Part shown: one piece after another, positions 1 to 8,004 of the stretch
Layout of the letters: each line of letters starts with the position of its first letter
How positions within the stretch are numbered: position 1 is the stretch's first letter
Source of the DNA: Zhengella sp020637775
GTDB lineage: Bacteria > Pseudomonadota > Alphaproteobacteria > Rhizobiales > Rhizobiaceae
Assembly: GCF_041397485.1 (NCBI RefSeq)
Contig: NZ_JAWKWO010000001.1
Location: forward strand, 1,189,176-1,253,175
Length of the DNA: 64,000 nt
Direction of reading: 5' to 3'
Position numbers and translations under genes: made by a program
The notes under the pieces: model-generated
The model's input: only the letters and a program-made list of their open reading frames with translations
What the model was told of the DNA's origin: nothing
Database searches by the model: none

Positions 1-764
1 GCCCGTGCCCGCGTCGAAGACCGCGCCGCGATGAAGGCGGCTTCGACGGCACCGGCGAAACGCCCGCGCACCATGGCTTCGTTGGTGAAGGCCTGCAGCG
101 TGCGCACCGCGCCGATCTGCTCCGAGGCATAGGCTGTTGCTTCGGCCAGCGTATCCTGCGCCAGCCGCGACTTGCGCCGCACCGAGCGCCCGAAGGCCAC
201 CAGCGGCACGACGATCAGCGGAATGGCGGCAATCACCAGGCCGGAAAGCTTCGGCGAGGTATAGACCATCATGGCCAGCGCCCCGAGGCCCAGCAGCGTG
301 TTGCGCAGCGCCAGCGACGCGGTCGCGCCCACGGCGGACTTGATCTGCGTCGTGTCGGCTGTCAGGCGCGACACGATCTCGCCGGACTGGGCGGTATCGA
401 AAAAGGCCGGCGACAGTTTCGTCACATGGGCGAACACGTCGCGGCGAACATCGGAAACGACGCGCTCGCCCAGCGTGATGACGAAATAATAGCGGCACGC
501 CGATGCCAGCGCCATGACGCCGGCAATCACGATCAGCATGGAAAAATATTGCGAGATGAAATCGCTGTCGCCGTCGGAAAAGCCGTGGTCGATCATCCGG
601 CGCACCGCCAGCGGCAGGGTCAGCGTGGTAACGGCAGCAAGCGAGAGGGAAAGCAACGCCCCCGCCACAAGCCCCTTGTAGTGGGTCAGGTAGGGCGCAA
701 GCCGGGCCAGGGGCCGCAGCGACCGGCGTTTCTTCGCCTGCGCCTGGATCGTGTCATCCGTCAT
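1..764 (-). CDS. ABC exporter, membrane domain (partial)
   Basis: First 254 residues of a half-size ABC exporter (MsbA/BmrA type). The left edge of the window cuts it, so the ATP-binding domain is not seen. A basic N-terminal tail is followed by hydrophobic segments at about residues 31-53, 75-98 and 145-190. The family stretch FFDTAQSGEIVSRL lies at residues 121-134, just before the third segment. Such proteins act as dimers in the inner membrane and export lipids or drugs; the substrate cannot be read from this part. The gene is divergent from rpmE with about 220 bases between them. I chose the ATG giving MTDDTIQ because the membrane-domain homology begins soon after it. Confidence 0.9.
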   Translation of the reverse strand, partial: MTDDTIQAQAKKRRSLRPLARLAPYLTHYKGLVAGALLSLSLAAVTTLTLPLAVRRMIDHGFSDGDSDFISQYFSMLIVIAGVMALASACRYYFVITLGERVVSDVRRDVFAHVTKLSPAFFDTAQSGEIVSRLTADTTQIKSAVGATASLALRNTLLGLGALAMMVYTSPKLSGLVIAAIPLIVVPLVAFGRSVRRKSRLAQDTLAEATAYASEQIGAVRTLQAFTNEAMVRGRFAGAVEAAFIAARSSTRAR

Positions 765-988
765 GCCCCGCCATTCCTTCCAGTTCTGCCCGCGCGATTG
801 CCCCGAACGAGGAATCCGCGCCACCGCACTTGTACTCCTTGCGGGGCTGATGTATACGCTCGCCGACCATTTTGGAAGCCGTGGCCAGTCAAAGCTGCGG
901 CTTCACAAGTTTCAATCGGGTCTGCGCGTTCGTTTCCATGCGGTTTCCGCACGGACGCCACAACCCTCGCAAGATCAGGACGAATGCG

Positions 989-1210
989 ATGAAAGCCGAC
1001 ATCCATCCCGACTACCACATGATCAAGGTCGTCATGACCGACGGCACCGAGTACATGACCAAGTCCACCTGGGGCAAGGAAGGCGATACGATGAACCTCG
1101 ATATCGACCCGACCACGCACCCGGCCTGGACCGGCGGCCAGCAGAACCTGCTTGACCGCGGCGGCCGCGTGTCGCGCTTCAAGAGCAAGTATGCCAATCT
1201 GGGCATCTGA
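989..1210 (+). CDS. rpmE: 50S ribosomal protein L31
   Basis: A 73-residue protein beginning MKADIHPDYHMIKV and ending SRFKSKYANLGI, the typical size and sequence of alphaproteobacterial L31. It binds the large ribosomal subunit and helps bridge to the small subunit. It has no cysteines, so it is the zinc-independent form. The start is the ATG in front of KADIHPDY; longer upstream readings lack homology. It stands alone, divergent from an ABC exporter, and is closed by a strong terminator 30 bases downstream. Confidence 0.96.
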   Translation: MKADIHPDYHMIKVVMTDGTEYMTKSTWGKEGDTMNLDIDPTTHPAWTGGQQNLLDRGGRVSRFKSKYANLGI

Positions 1211-1240
1211 TTTTCCGCAACAAGCGGACAATCGATCGGA

Positions 1241-1269
1241 CCCCGGCTCACGCGGCCGGGGTTTTTGTT
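1241..1269 (+). terminator. Rho-independent terminator of rpmE
   Basis: Perfect 7-bp stem (CCCCGGC at 1241-1247, GCCGGGG at 1255-1261) with a 7-nt loop, followed at once by a run of T. It lies 30 bases after the rpmE stop codon. Confidence 0.9.
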
Positions 1270-1354
1270 TGCCCGCTTCCGGCCTTTGCCCGCGGCCAAC
1301 GAAAAAGGGGCGAGCCTGCGCCCGCCCCGCCGTCAACAGGTCGTCCGTCCCCGC

Positions 1355-2104
1355 TCACGCGGCGCTGAGCTTGGCCATGGTTTCCTCGTCCATCTCGAAA
1401 TTGGCGTAGACGTTCTGCACGTCGTCGTCGTCCTCGAGGCGGTCGATCAGTTTCATGATGGATTCGGCACGGTCGGCATCCACCGGCGTGGAGGTCTGCG
1501 GTTTCCACACCGGCTTGACCGATTCCGCCTCGCCAAGCGCGGCTTCCAGCGCCGAGGAGACATCGCCGATATCCTCGAAGGCGCAGGTGATCGTATGGCC
1601 GTTCTCGTCGGAGACGACATCCTCGGCGCCCGCCTCGATGGCCGCTTCCATCACCGCGTCGGTGTCGCCGGCCTCCGGCTTGTAGAAGATCTCGCCCACC
1701 CGGTCGAACATGAAGGCGACCGAACCGGTTTCGCCCATCGCCCCGCCGGCCTTGGTGAAGGCGGCGCGCACATTGGAGGCGGTGCGGTTGCGGTTGTCGG
1801 TCAGCGCCTCGACGATGACCGCGATTCCACCCGGTCCATAGCCCTCGTAGCGCACTTCCTCGTAGTTCTCGCCGTCACCGCCAGACGCCTTGTTGATGGC
1901 CCGCTGGATATTGTCCTTGGGCATCGATTCCGCCTTGGCGTTCTGGATCGCCAGGCGCAGGCGCGGGTTCATGGCGGGATCGGGCATGCCCATCTTGGCC
2001 GCAACCGTGATCTCGCGCGCGAGCTTTGAAAAGATTTTCGACCGCACCGCATCCTGGCGGCCCTTGCGGTGCATGATGTTCTTGAACTGGCTATGACCGG
2101 CCAT
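1355..2104 (-). CDS. yebC: YebC/PmpR family regulatory protein
   Basis: A 249-residue member of the YebC/PmpR/TACO1 family, at full usual length. The family signature MAGHSQFKNIMHRKG opens the protein, followed by KIFSKLAREITVAAK, the motif YEGYGPGGIAVIVEALTDN in the middle and a very acidic C-terminal domain (EDDDDVQNV). Members are described as DNA-binding regulators, and more recently as helping ribosomes translate proline-rich stretches. An AGGAG ribosome site sits about 6 bases upstream of the ATG. In many alphaproteobacteria yebC lies next to ruvC; no ruv gene is adjacent here. Confidence 0.95.
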   Translation of the reverse strand: MAGHSQFKNIMHRKGRQDAVRSKIFSKLAREITVAAKMGMPDPAMNPRLRLAIQNAKAESMPKDNIQRAINKASGGDGENYEEVRYEGYGPGGIAVIVEALTDNRNRTASNVRAAFTKAGGAMGETGSVAFMFDRVGEIFYKPEAGDTDAVMEAAIEAGAEDVVSDENGHTITCAFEDIGDVSSALEAALGEAESVKPVWKPQTSTPVDADRAESIMKLIDRLEDDDDVQNVYANFEMDEETMAKLSAA

Positions 2105-2252
2105 GACACTCCTGTCGGGATCTGTTCATGTTCTGCTTTGAATGGCCTGCCTTATAAAACAAACAGGGCTGTATGGGAAACACCCCACCCCGTGATTTTC
2201 GCTCCGGCACGGCAAGGCGGTGCGAACCGGCGCTTTACCCGCCCTTTTGATC

Positions 2253-2272
2253 GGCAATGATCTGCCATTGCC
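2253..2272. repeat. Short inverted repeat upstream of the secreted repeat protein
   Basis: GGCAATG at 2253-2259 and CATTGCC at 2266-2272 form perfect 7-bp arms around 6 bases, 108 bases before the gene at 2380. It could be an operator or an mRNA hairpin; nothing else decides its role. The rest of the 275-base gap after yebC shows no clear gene. Confidence 0.4.
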
Positions 2273-2379
2273 TGACCAGGGGCACGTTTCGTGCGGGACA
2301 CCGGCATCGCCTCCCTATTTGCTCATAAGGCATTTTCCGCGGAACGAATGCAGGCCGTTTTGAACAGGGAACCCGTCAC

Positions 2380-3423
2380 ATGGTTGGAAAGCTGGCAGCC
2401 GCCGCACTGATTACTGGCGCTATCGTCGTCCAGCCCGCGCCGTTGCTTGCCCAGTCGGTACTGGAGCGTGTGCTCGGCCAGCTCGACGGCGCGACGAATC
2501 TGGCCCCGGTCAACGGCACCTACGCGAACATCGCCGAGAACGTCTCCACCAATCTGGTCACGAGTACCAGTTCACCGCTGGGCCTCCTGGATGCAGCTGA
2601 CGATACAGTCATATTCACTGTTCAGATCGATGGCGAAGGTGGTCCGGTGGATATTACCGTCGCCGACCTCGGCACGACCATCGACGTAGACGGGCTCGGC
2701 TTTGCCAATCTCACCATTTCGCCAGACGGATCGATTACTGCCGCCGATTATCCAGGCGATGGAGTAAGTGATACCGTCCTAATATACGACGCGGCAGGAA
2801 ATCTTCTCTTCAGCATCGTTGATACATCAGCGGATCCGACCGCGACTGTGGATTTTTCCACCTATGCATTGTTTGAAAGCAAAGGTCAGCAGTACCTGTC
2901 CACGGTGCCGGAGGCTCTCGATGCCGGTTTCGTTCAAGTGTTCAGCACGAGCACCAGTGTCACCAATATTTCTTCCAGAATTGACGGCTCGATCACCAAT
3001 GTCATTACCGGAGTGACCAAGGCGACCGCCGAAGCAACGGCCAAGGCGACATCGGCAACCGAAATAACGCTTCCGTCCATCAATTTCGGCAACATCGCCA
3101 CCACGGCGCTAGGCGCTGTGAACACCGGCGATATCACGCTGGGCGTGAACTCGGCCGTCGATGATGCGGCCACCTCGACCACGGCCGCCATTTCCGCCGC
3201 GATGACCCAGATCGGCGGCTCTGCCGACACCGGTGCGCTGGTGCTGAACGTGGCCAGCAACGCTTCGGCTGTTCAGGGCAACGTCAAGTCCGTGCTGGTC
3301 GCAGTGAACGGCTCGGTCGGCAACATCAACACGACGGCGCTTGGCGCGGTCAACACCGGGACGATCACCAGCGGCCTGAACGCTGCCGTTCAGGGCATCA
3401 TCGGCGCGGCGGGGCAGAACTGA
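2380..3423 (+). CDS. Secreted protein with internal repeats, unknown function
   Basis: A 347-residue protein whose N-terminus is a signal peptide with a likely cut after LLAQ (residue 25). No enzyme motif is visible. The mature chain is rich in Ala, Thr, Ser, Asn, Val and Ile, poor in Lys, and has no cysteine, as expected of an exported beta-rich or fibrous protein. Near the end the unit TTALGAVNTG occurs twice, each followed by an xITxGxNxAV element. The codon usage is less G+C-rich in the first half (about 2580-3000) than in the neighbours. No operon partner is evident. A surface or matrix role is only inference. Confidence 0.8.
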   Translation: MVGKLAAAALITGAIVVQPAPLLAQSVLERVLGQLDGATNLAPVNGTYANIAENVSTNLVTSTSSPLGLLDAADDTVIFTVQIDGEGGPVDITVADLGTTIDVDGLGFANLTISPDGSITAADYPGDGVSDTVLIYDAAGNLLFSIVDTSADPTATVDFSTYALFESKGQQYLSTVPEALDAGFVQVFSTSTSVTNISSRIDGSITNVITGVTKATAEATAKATSATEITLPSINFGNIATTALGAVNTGDITLGVNSAVDDAATSTTAAISAAMTQIGGSADTGALVLNVASNASAVQGNVKSVLVAVNGSVGNINTTALGAVNTGTITSGLNAAVQGIIGAAGQN

Positions 3424-3555
3424 CCGCACTTTCGCTCCTGTCTGCGCGTGACAGTCTTTCCGAAATCTGGTCCTCTACCGGCCTGATCCGCCATGCGGCG
3501 GACCTGGGCGCAAGGGAGGCGGGAGCATGAAGCAGCCAGGGAAAGGGAAGCCGGC

Positions 3556-4026
3556 ATGAGGAAGGTACGATTGCCGCGCTTTCCCGTGGAAGGCGGCTGC
3601 CAGTGCGGCCAATTGCGCTACCGGTTGGCCGCGCCGCCCGTGATGTTCTACCTGTGCCATTGCACCGAATGCCAGCGCCACACCTCCTCCGCCTTCGGCG
3701 AGAGCCTGCGCTGCCGAAGCGCTGACGTCGCTATCCACGGCGACTACAACACCGTCACGCGCATCGCCGAATCCGGCCGCACCCGCGAGGGCTGGTTCTG
3801 CCCGCGATGCGGCGTGCGCGTCTGGCACGGATCGCAAGGGCTCGACCTCGGCAATATCAAGGCCGGAACGCTGGACGATACGGCATGGCTTGTCCCGGCC
3901 GGCCATATCTGGACGCGCTCGAAACAGCCCTTCGTTTCGATCGCCCCTGACGAACTGTCCTGGCCGCGCCAACCCGATGACGGCTACGAGGCCATCCGCA
4001 AACGATGGGAGGAGATGACCGCCTGA
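3556..4026 (+). CDS. GFA (CENP-V type) family protein
   Basis: A 156-residue protein of the glutathione-dependent formaldehyde-activating enzyme (GFA/CENP-V) fold. The zinc ligands are clear: GGCQCGQLRYRL at residues 13-24, CHCTECQ at 34-40 and FCPRCG further on. Most members have no proven reaction, so the formaldehyde-glutathione activity should not be assumed. I chose the ATG at 3556, preceded by a purine-rich AGGGAAAGGGAAG, over one 63 bases upstream because the longer form adds an Arg/Glu-rich tail outside the family. Confidence 0.88.
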   Translation: MRKVRLPRFPVEGGCQCGQLRYRLAAPPVMFYLCHCTECQRHTSSAFGESLRCRSADVAIHGDYNTVTRIAESGRTREGWFCPRCGVRVWHGSQGLDLGNIKAGTLDDTAWLVPAGHIWTRSKQPFVSIAPDELSWPRQPDDGYEAIRKRWEEMTA

Positions 4027-4056
4027 GCCCCCATCCCGCTGGCCATGGACCGCAGC

Positions 4057-4076
4057 CGATCACGCGGGCGTGATCG
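4057..4076. repeat. Perfect 9-bp inverted repeat
   Basis: CGATCACGC and GCGTGATCG separated by two bases. It lies 30 bases after the GFA gene and about 80 bases before the next gene. There is no T-run, so it is more like an operator for the downstream pair than a terminator. Confidence 0.5.
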
Positions 4077-4154
4077 CGCAGATCTTGCCGCTGACGCATG
4101 CTCGTCCTAGCCTGTTTGTCTGCCGGGGCCAGCCAAACAGCCGGGGAACAAGAC

Positions 4155-5021
4155 ATGCGTGCCTTGACCTGCCTTTCCTTCGACAGTCCGCGCCGGGCAT
4201 TCCTGGCCGCCGCGCTCGCCGCGCTCGCCGCCATCGCCATTCCGGAAACCGGTTCGGCACAAGGCGCGCCCGCGCCCTCCAAGTGCATGGCCATCGCACA
4301 TGATCTGAACCGGCAGGAAAAGCCCGTCCGCTATGCCTCGCTTGCGCCCATGTGGCCGGTACAATACCAGCCGGGCAAGGTGAAGATCACCTATGCCGGC
4401 CATTCCACCTATGTCATCGAAACACCGGCAGGCGTGCGCGCCGCCACCGATTTCTCCGGCTATCACGGCTACGATCCGCTGCCGCGCGTCATCACCATGA
4501 ACCGCGCCCATTCGACCCATTTCACGATGAACCCGGATCCCGGCATCGAACATGTGCTGCCGGGCTGGAACCCCGATGGCGACGGCCCGGCGGAGCATCG
4601 TGTCGTGATCGACGACCTTTACGTGCGCAACGTCCCCACCGACATTCGCATGGGCGACTACATGATGAAGGACGGCAATTCGATCTTCATCTTCGAAGTC
4701 GCCGATCTGTGCATCGGCCATCTCGGCCACCTGCATCACGATCTGACCGACGCGCACTACGCCGCCATTGGCCGGCTCGACATCCTCATGGTTCCCATAG
4801 ACGGCGGCCTGACGCTTTCCCATGACGGCATGGCCGAGATCACACGGCGCCTGCAAAGCTCCATCGTGCTGCCCATGCATCGCCGCTACACCACCCTCGA
4901 CCGCTACCTGTCGCGTGTGCGCGGCGACTTCGCCGTGGAATTTCGCGATGAGGACTCCATCACGGTCTCCATCCGCGACCTGCCGCGCCAGCCGACCATC
5001 GTCATCCTCAAGGGAGTCTAG
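4155..5021 (+). CDS. Exported metallo-beta-lactamase-fold protein
   Basis: A 288-residue protein resembling UlaG-like MBL-fold hydrolases: ITYAGHSTYVIET starts the fold, with HSTHFT, HLGHLHHDLTDAHY and LPMHRRY further on, the last part ending in beta-strand-like sequence. The classical HxHxDH metal motif is not intact, so metal binding and activity are uncertain. The N-terminus carries a twin-arginine signal (SPRRAFL at residues 11-17, then a long Ala/Leu stretch ending GSAQ), suggesting export in a folded state. The ATG at 4155 has GGGGAA upstream; a more distal start would put 19 extra residues before the signal. Only 3 bases separate it from the TPR gene, so the two form an operon. Confidence 0.78.
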   Translation: MRALTCLSFDSPRRAFLAAALAALAAIAIPETGSAQGAPAPSKCMAIAHDLNRQEKPVRYASLAPMWPVQYQPGKVKITYAGHSTYVIETPAGVRAATDFSGYHGYDPLPRVITMNRAHSTHFTMNPDPGIEHVLPGWNPDGDGPAEHRVVIDDLYVRNVPTDIRMGDYMMKDGNSIFIFEVADLCIGHLGHLHHDLTDAHYAAIGRLDILMVPIDGGLTLSHDGMAEITRRLQSSIVLPMHRRYTTLDRYLSRVRGDFAVEFRDEDSITVSIRDLPRQPTIVILKGV

Positions 5022-5024
5022 GCG

Positions 5025-5567
5025 GTGCGAATGTTGCTCGCAGCCTGTGTCCTGGCGCTGTCCTTGACGGCAGGCCATGCGGATGAGGTCGAGGACCGCC
5101 TTTTCTCGCATCTGGCGGCCGCCGCGAGTGAAAGCGAGGGCCGGCGGCTGGAAGGCGAGATCTGGCAATACTGGCTGGACAAGGCGCCGGACGCTGATGT
5201 GCGCGCGGCCATGGACAAGGGCATGGAACGCCGCGAGGCCTACGATTTCAAGGCCGCAGAAGCCCGGTTCGACATCGCTGTGTCGCGCGCACCGGACTAT
5301 GCAGAGGGCTGGAACCAGCGGGCCTTCGTCCGCTTCCTGCGTGACAACCATGAAGGCGCGCTTTCCGATCTGGAAAAGGCCGTTGCGCTGGAGCCGCGTC
5401 ATTTCGGGGCATGGTCTGGCCTCTATCACGTCCTGCTGCGCACCGGACGCACCAGGGCCGCCTATGGCGCGCTCGCCCGGGCCGTCTCCATCCATCCCTG
5501 GCTCAAGGAGCGCGATCAGTTGCCCGCGGAATGGAAGGCACGTCAGCCGAAGAAAAAGGACTTGTAA
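5025..5567 (+). CDS. Periplasmic TPR-like protein
   Basis: A 180-residue protein with a short signal peptide (cut near GHA-DEV) and two to three tetratricopeptide-like helix pairs, for example KAAEARFDIAVSRAPDY and GALSDLEKAVALEPRH. TPR proteins work by holding partners; the likely partner is the exported MBL-fold protein encoded 3 bases upstream. The start is GTG at 5025 or ATG two codons later; an AGGGAG lies in the end of the upstream gene. It converges on ymdB with 6 bases between stops. Confidence 0.75.
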   Translation: MRMLLAACVLALSLTAGHADEVEDRLFSHLAAAASESEGRRLEGEIWQYWLDKAPDADVRAAMDKGMERREAYDFKAAEARFDIAVSRAPDYAEGWNQRAFVRFLRDNHEGALSDLEKAVALEPRHFGAWSGLYHVLLRTGRTRAAYGALARAVSIHPWLKERDQLPAEWKARQPKKKDL

Positions 5568-5573
5568 CGGCGA

Positions 5574-6395
5574 TTACCAGAAATCCGGCACGGTTTCGGC
5601 CAGCCGCGGCCCGAGCCTGAGCGGCGCGATGCGCTCGCAAAGCCCCGTCCGGTCGGAAATGTCCAGCCCCACGCCACAGATCGTGGCCGGGCCGTTGGCC
5701 GCCTCGAACCGCCCTTTCGGCACCTTGGAGAGGAACCGGTTGAGCGGCTCCTCCTTGTCCATGCCGAGCGAGGAATCGTAGTCGCCGCACATGCCGGCAT
5801 CCGACATGTAGCCCGTGCCGTTGGCCAGAATCTGGTGATCGGCTGTCGGGCAATGAGTATGCGTGCCGACGACGAGGCTTGCCTTGCCGTCCATGAAATG
5901 GCCGAAACACATCTTTTCCGATGTCGCCTCGGCATGGAAATCGAACACCACCGCATCCGCCTGCTCGCCCAGCGCGCAATGTTCAAGAACATTGGCGCCG
6001 GCGACGAAGGGGTCGTCCAGTTCCGGGTGCATGAACACCCGGCCCATCACGTTGGCAACCAGGACGCGGGCGCCGTTGCGCGCTTCGTAGACGCCGGTTC
6101 CACGCCCCGGCGTGCCCAGCGGATAATTCACCGGCCGCAGGAAACGGTCCTCGCGCGAGGCAAACGAAAGCGCCTCGCGCTGGTCCCAGACATGGTTGCC
6201 CGTGGTCACCACGTCGGCACCCGCCTCGATCGTTTGCCGGTAGATATCTTCCGTGATGCCGAAACCGCCGGCGGCGTTCTCGCCGTTGACGATCACGAAA
6301 TCCAGCCGGAAATCGGAAATCAGGCCCGGAAGCCGGTCCCAGACGGCCGTGCGGCCGGACCGGCCGACCATGTCACCAAGAAAAAGCAATCTCAT
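5574..6395 (-). CDS. ymdB: YmdB-family metallophosphoesterase
   Basis: A 273-residue member of the TIGR00282/YmdB family. The metal centre is visible: FLGDMVGR (D8), NGENAAGG (E39, N40), TGNHVWD (N67, H68), DFHAEATSEK (H154) and GTHTHCPTAD (H179, H181). Bacillus YmdB hydrolyses 2',3'-cyclic nucleotides and affects biofilm genes; the alphaproteobacterial role is not established. It follows fthC by about 105 bases on the same strand, a pairing common in alphaproteobacteria. Confidence 0.92.
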   Translation of the reverse strand: MRLLFLGDMVGRSGRTAVWDRLPGLISDFRLDFVIVNGENAAGGFGITEDIYRQTIEAGADVVTTGNHVWDQREALSFASREDRFLRPVNYPLGTPGRGTGVYEARNGARVLVANVMGRVFMHPELDDPFVAGANVLEHCALGEQADAVVFDFHAEATSEKMCFGHFMDGKASLVVGTHTHCPTADHQILANGTGYMSDAGMCGDYDSSLGMDKEEPLNRFLSKVPKGRFEAANGPATICGVGLDISDRTGLCERIAPLRLGPRLAETVPDFW

Positions 6396-6500
6396 GGCAG
6401 CGCATTATCAGCGCGAGGCAACCGGGCGCAAGCGCCAACACGCCGCTCATGTGAAGATTGTCACACCGCCGGCCTTCGCCCGGCATCCGGCCAGGCCGGC

Positions 6501-7085
6501 TCACGGCTCGTTTTTCAGCACCCGCAACCCGCTCTCCGTCCACATGGCATGCAGCGGCACGTCATGGGCCTCGGCCGGAACCGCATCGACCTCCTGGCAA
6601 TCGAAGGCCATGCCGACGAGACGCGGCCTGTGGCCGTTCGCCCGCAGGGCGGCAATGGCCCGGTCGTAATAGCCCGCGCCATAGCCGATCCGGTTGCCCG
6701 CCCGGTCGAAGGCCGCCAGCGGCATCAGCATCAGGCCCGGCGACAGCAGTTCGGTGTCCGGAGGCGGGGCCAGCGTGCCGAAGCCGTTGTCGATCAGTGG
6801 CGCGCCGCGCACAAGCGCGCGGAACTCCACCGTTTCCCGGTCGATCATGGCCGGCACGCACAGCCGCGCTCCGCGCGCCGACAGTGCCATCATCAGCGGG
6901 CGGATGTCGAGTTCGCTACGGATCGGCAGGAAACCGGAGACCACCGCGCCGGGATCGAGGTCCAGCTGACCGGCCTCGTCGGCCAGTTTCATGGCGACTT
7001 CGATCCGGTAACTGGCATCGAGCCTGTCGCGGCGCGCCAGCGCCTCGACCCTGAGTTTTTTCTTGAGAAGCCTTGTTTCGCTCAT
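6501..7085 (-). CDS. fthC: 5-formyltetrahydrofolate cyclo-ligase
   Basis: A 194-residue cytoplasmic enzyme that turns 5-formyl-THF into 5,10-methenyl-THF using ATP. A basic N-terminus (LLKKKLRVEALARRD) contacts the phosphates, and the signature IGYGAGYYDR matches the conserved loop of the family. The start giving MSETRLLKKK fits the family; an ATG eight codons upstream is possible. The 6S RNA gene lies just upstream on the same strand, as in the ssrS-ygfA unit of E. coli. Confidence 0.93.
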   Translation of the reverse strand: MSETRLLKKKLRVEALARRDRLDASYRIEVAMKLADEAGQLDLDPGAVVSGFLPIRSELDIRPLMMALSARGARLCVPAMIDRETVEFRALVRGAPLIDNGFGTLAPPPDTELLSPGLMLMPLAAFDRAGNRIGYGAGYYDRAIAALRANGHRPRLVGMAFDCQEVDAVPAEAHDVPLHAMWTESGLRVLKNEP

Positions 7086-7147
7086 GGGCTGCTTATGCCG
7101 GGGCTTCACCCCGCTGGCTAGCCGGTATGCGACGCCGGAGGAAGAAA

Positions 7148-7309
7148 GGTGCGATCCACGGCGACCGATGGAAAGATCGATCCCGGGAACCTACAAAGTA
7201 GGTGGGCGCCGTTTGACCAAGCCCACGGGCAAGATCAGGGACAGCTCCCTGGGAGATCGATAAGGCCCCGGGAATATGTTGTTCCTGTCGGGAAGCGCAG
7301 ACCGCAACC
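7148..7309 (-). ncRNA. ssrS: 6S RNA
   Basis: Read on the minus strand, the 5' end (7309-7296) pairs with the 3' end (7148-7160) in a stem of about 12 pairs with one bulge. This gives a 162-nt RNA, the usual length of 6S RNA. Inside are further paired arms around CCCGGG (7266-7275 and 7179-7188), a small hairpin ACCTAC-TTT-GTAGGT on the 3' side of the central region, and GTGGGC/GCCCAC closing a terminal loop. The stretch ACGGCGCCCACC resembles the conserved 3' part of bacterial 6S RNAs. A -10 box TATATT (7317-7312) precedes the 5' end. 6S RNA binds sigma-70 RNA polymerase. The position before fthC supports the call; no covariance search was possible. Confidence 0.82.
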
Positions 7310-7610
7310 GCAATATAAGGCTCTTGCGGGCACTTCGCCAGTGGCTCGCCGGCAAATGGCAAGATTGTTCACACATTGGCGAACACACTGTTTCACAAGC
7401 TTATTTCGCATCCGTTCGGGTCACGAAACCGCGACTGTACAATCACGAACCGGTCGCCGTTCGTTGTTTTGCATGTGTCCGGGCGAAGCATCATCTTCCA
7501 TCCATCGGAACGCGGACAAGCCGCACCGGACCTGATCCCGGGAAGGGACAGTCGGATAGCCGGGACCTCCTCCCAAGACCCCGGCGCCAATGGAAAGAAG
7601 GAAGACTATC

Positions 7611-7877
7611 ATGAAGAAGCTGATCATCGCCTCCGCCCTCGTCATCGCCGCCACCGGCATGGCCGCCGCCGAAAACAACCGCCTCTACACGGGCAACTAC
7701 TCCGCCAACGTCCTGCAGGACTATGGCGCGCCGGGCGTCACGGCTTCGGGCACCGTCAACTACGACATCGACCGGATGGCCACCGCCTCCATCACGGCTC
7801 CGTCCGCCGACCATGGCCGCATGATCCACGGCAACTATTCCGCCAATGTGACCGCCGCCGACATCCACGGCCGCTGA
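7611..7877 (+). CDS. Small secreted protein with GNYSANV repeats
   Basis: An 88-residue protein with a signal peptide (MKKLIIASALVIAATGMAAA) and a mature part of about 68 residues. It contains two copies of the octamer (T/H)GNYSANV, about 50 residues apart, and no cysteine. No known family is recognised. The ATG at 7611 follows GGAAAGAAGGAAG, a strong ribosome site; an upstream in-frame start is less likely because the signal peptide would be internal. Its own terminator follows at 7903, so it is monocistronic. The leader from the 6S promoter region to the start (about 300 bases) shows no gene. Confidence 0.75.
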   Translation: MKKLIIASALVIAATGMAAAENNRLYTGNYSANVLQDYGAPGVTASGTVNYDIDRMATASITAPSADHGRMIHGNYSANVTAADIHGR

Positions 7878-7902
7878 CCCTGGTCTCCGGCATGACCCGA
7901 AA

Positions 7903-7927
7903 GGCCCGCGCATCGCGCGGGCCTTTT
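7903..7927 (+). terminator. Rho-independent terminator
   Basis: GGCCCGCGC (7903-7911), two-base loop, GCGCGGGCC (7914-7922), then TTTT. It ends the transcript of the small secreted protein. Confidence 0.9.
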
Positions 7928-8004
7928 GCTGTCCAGCCCTTGCGGATGGTGAGCACGCTGCCTAATGTTCCGGCCGACGACACGGCAAGAAGGCAAGGGA
8001 GCCC

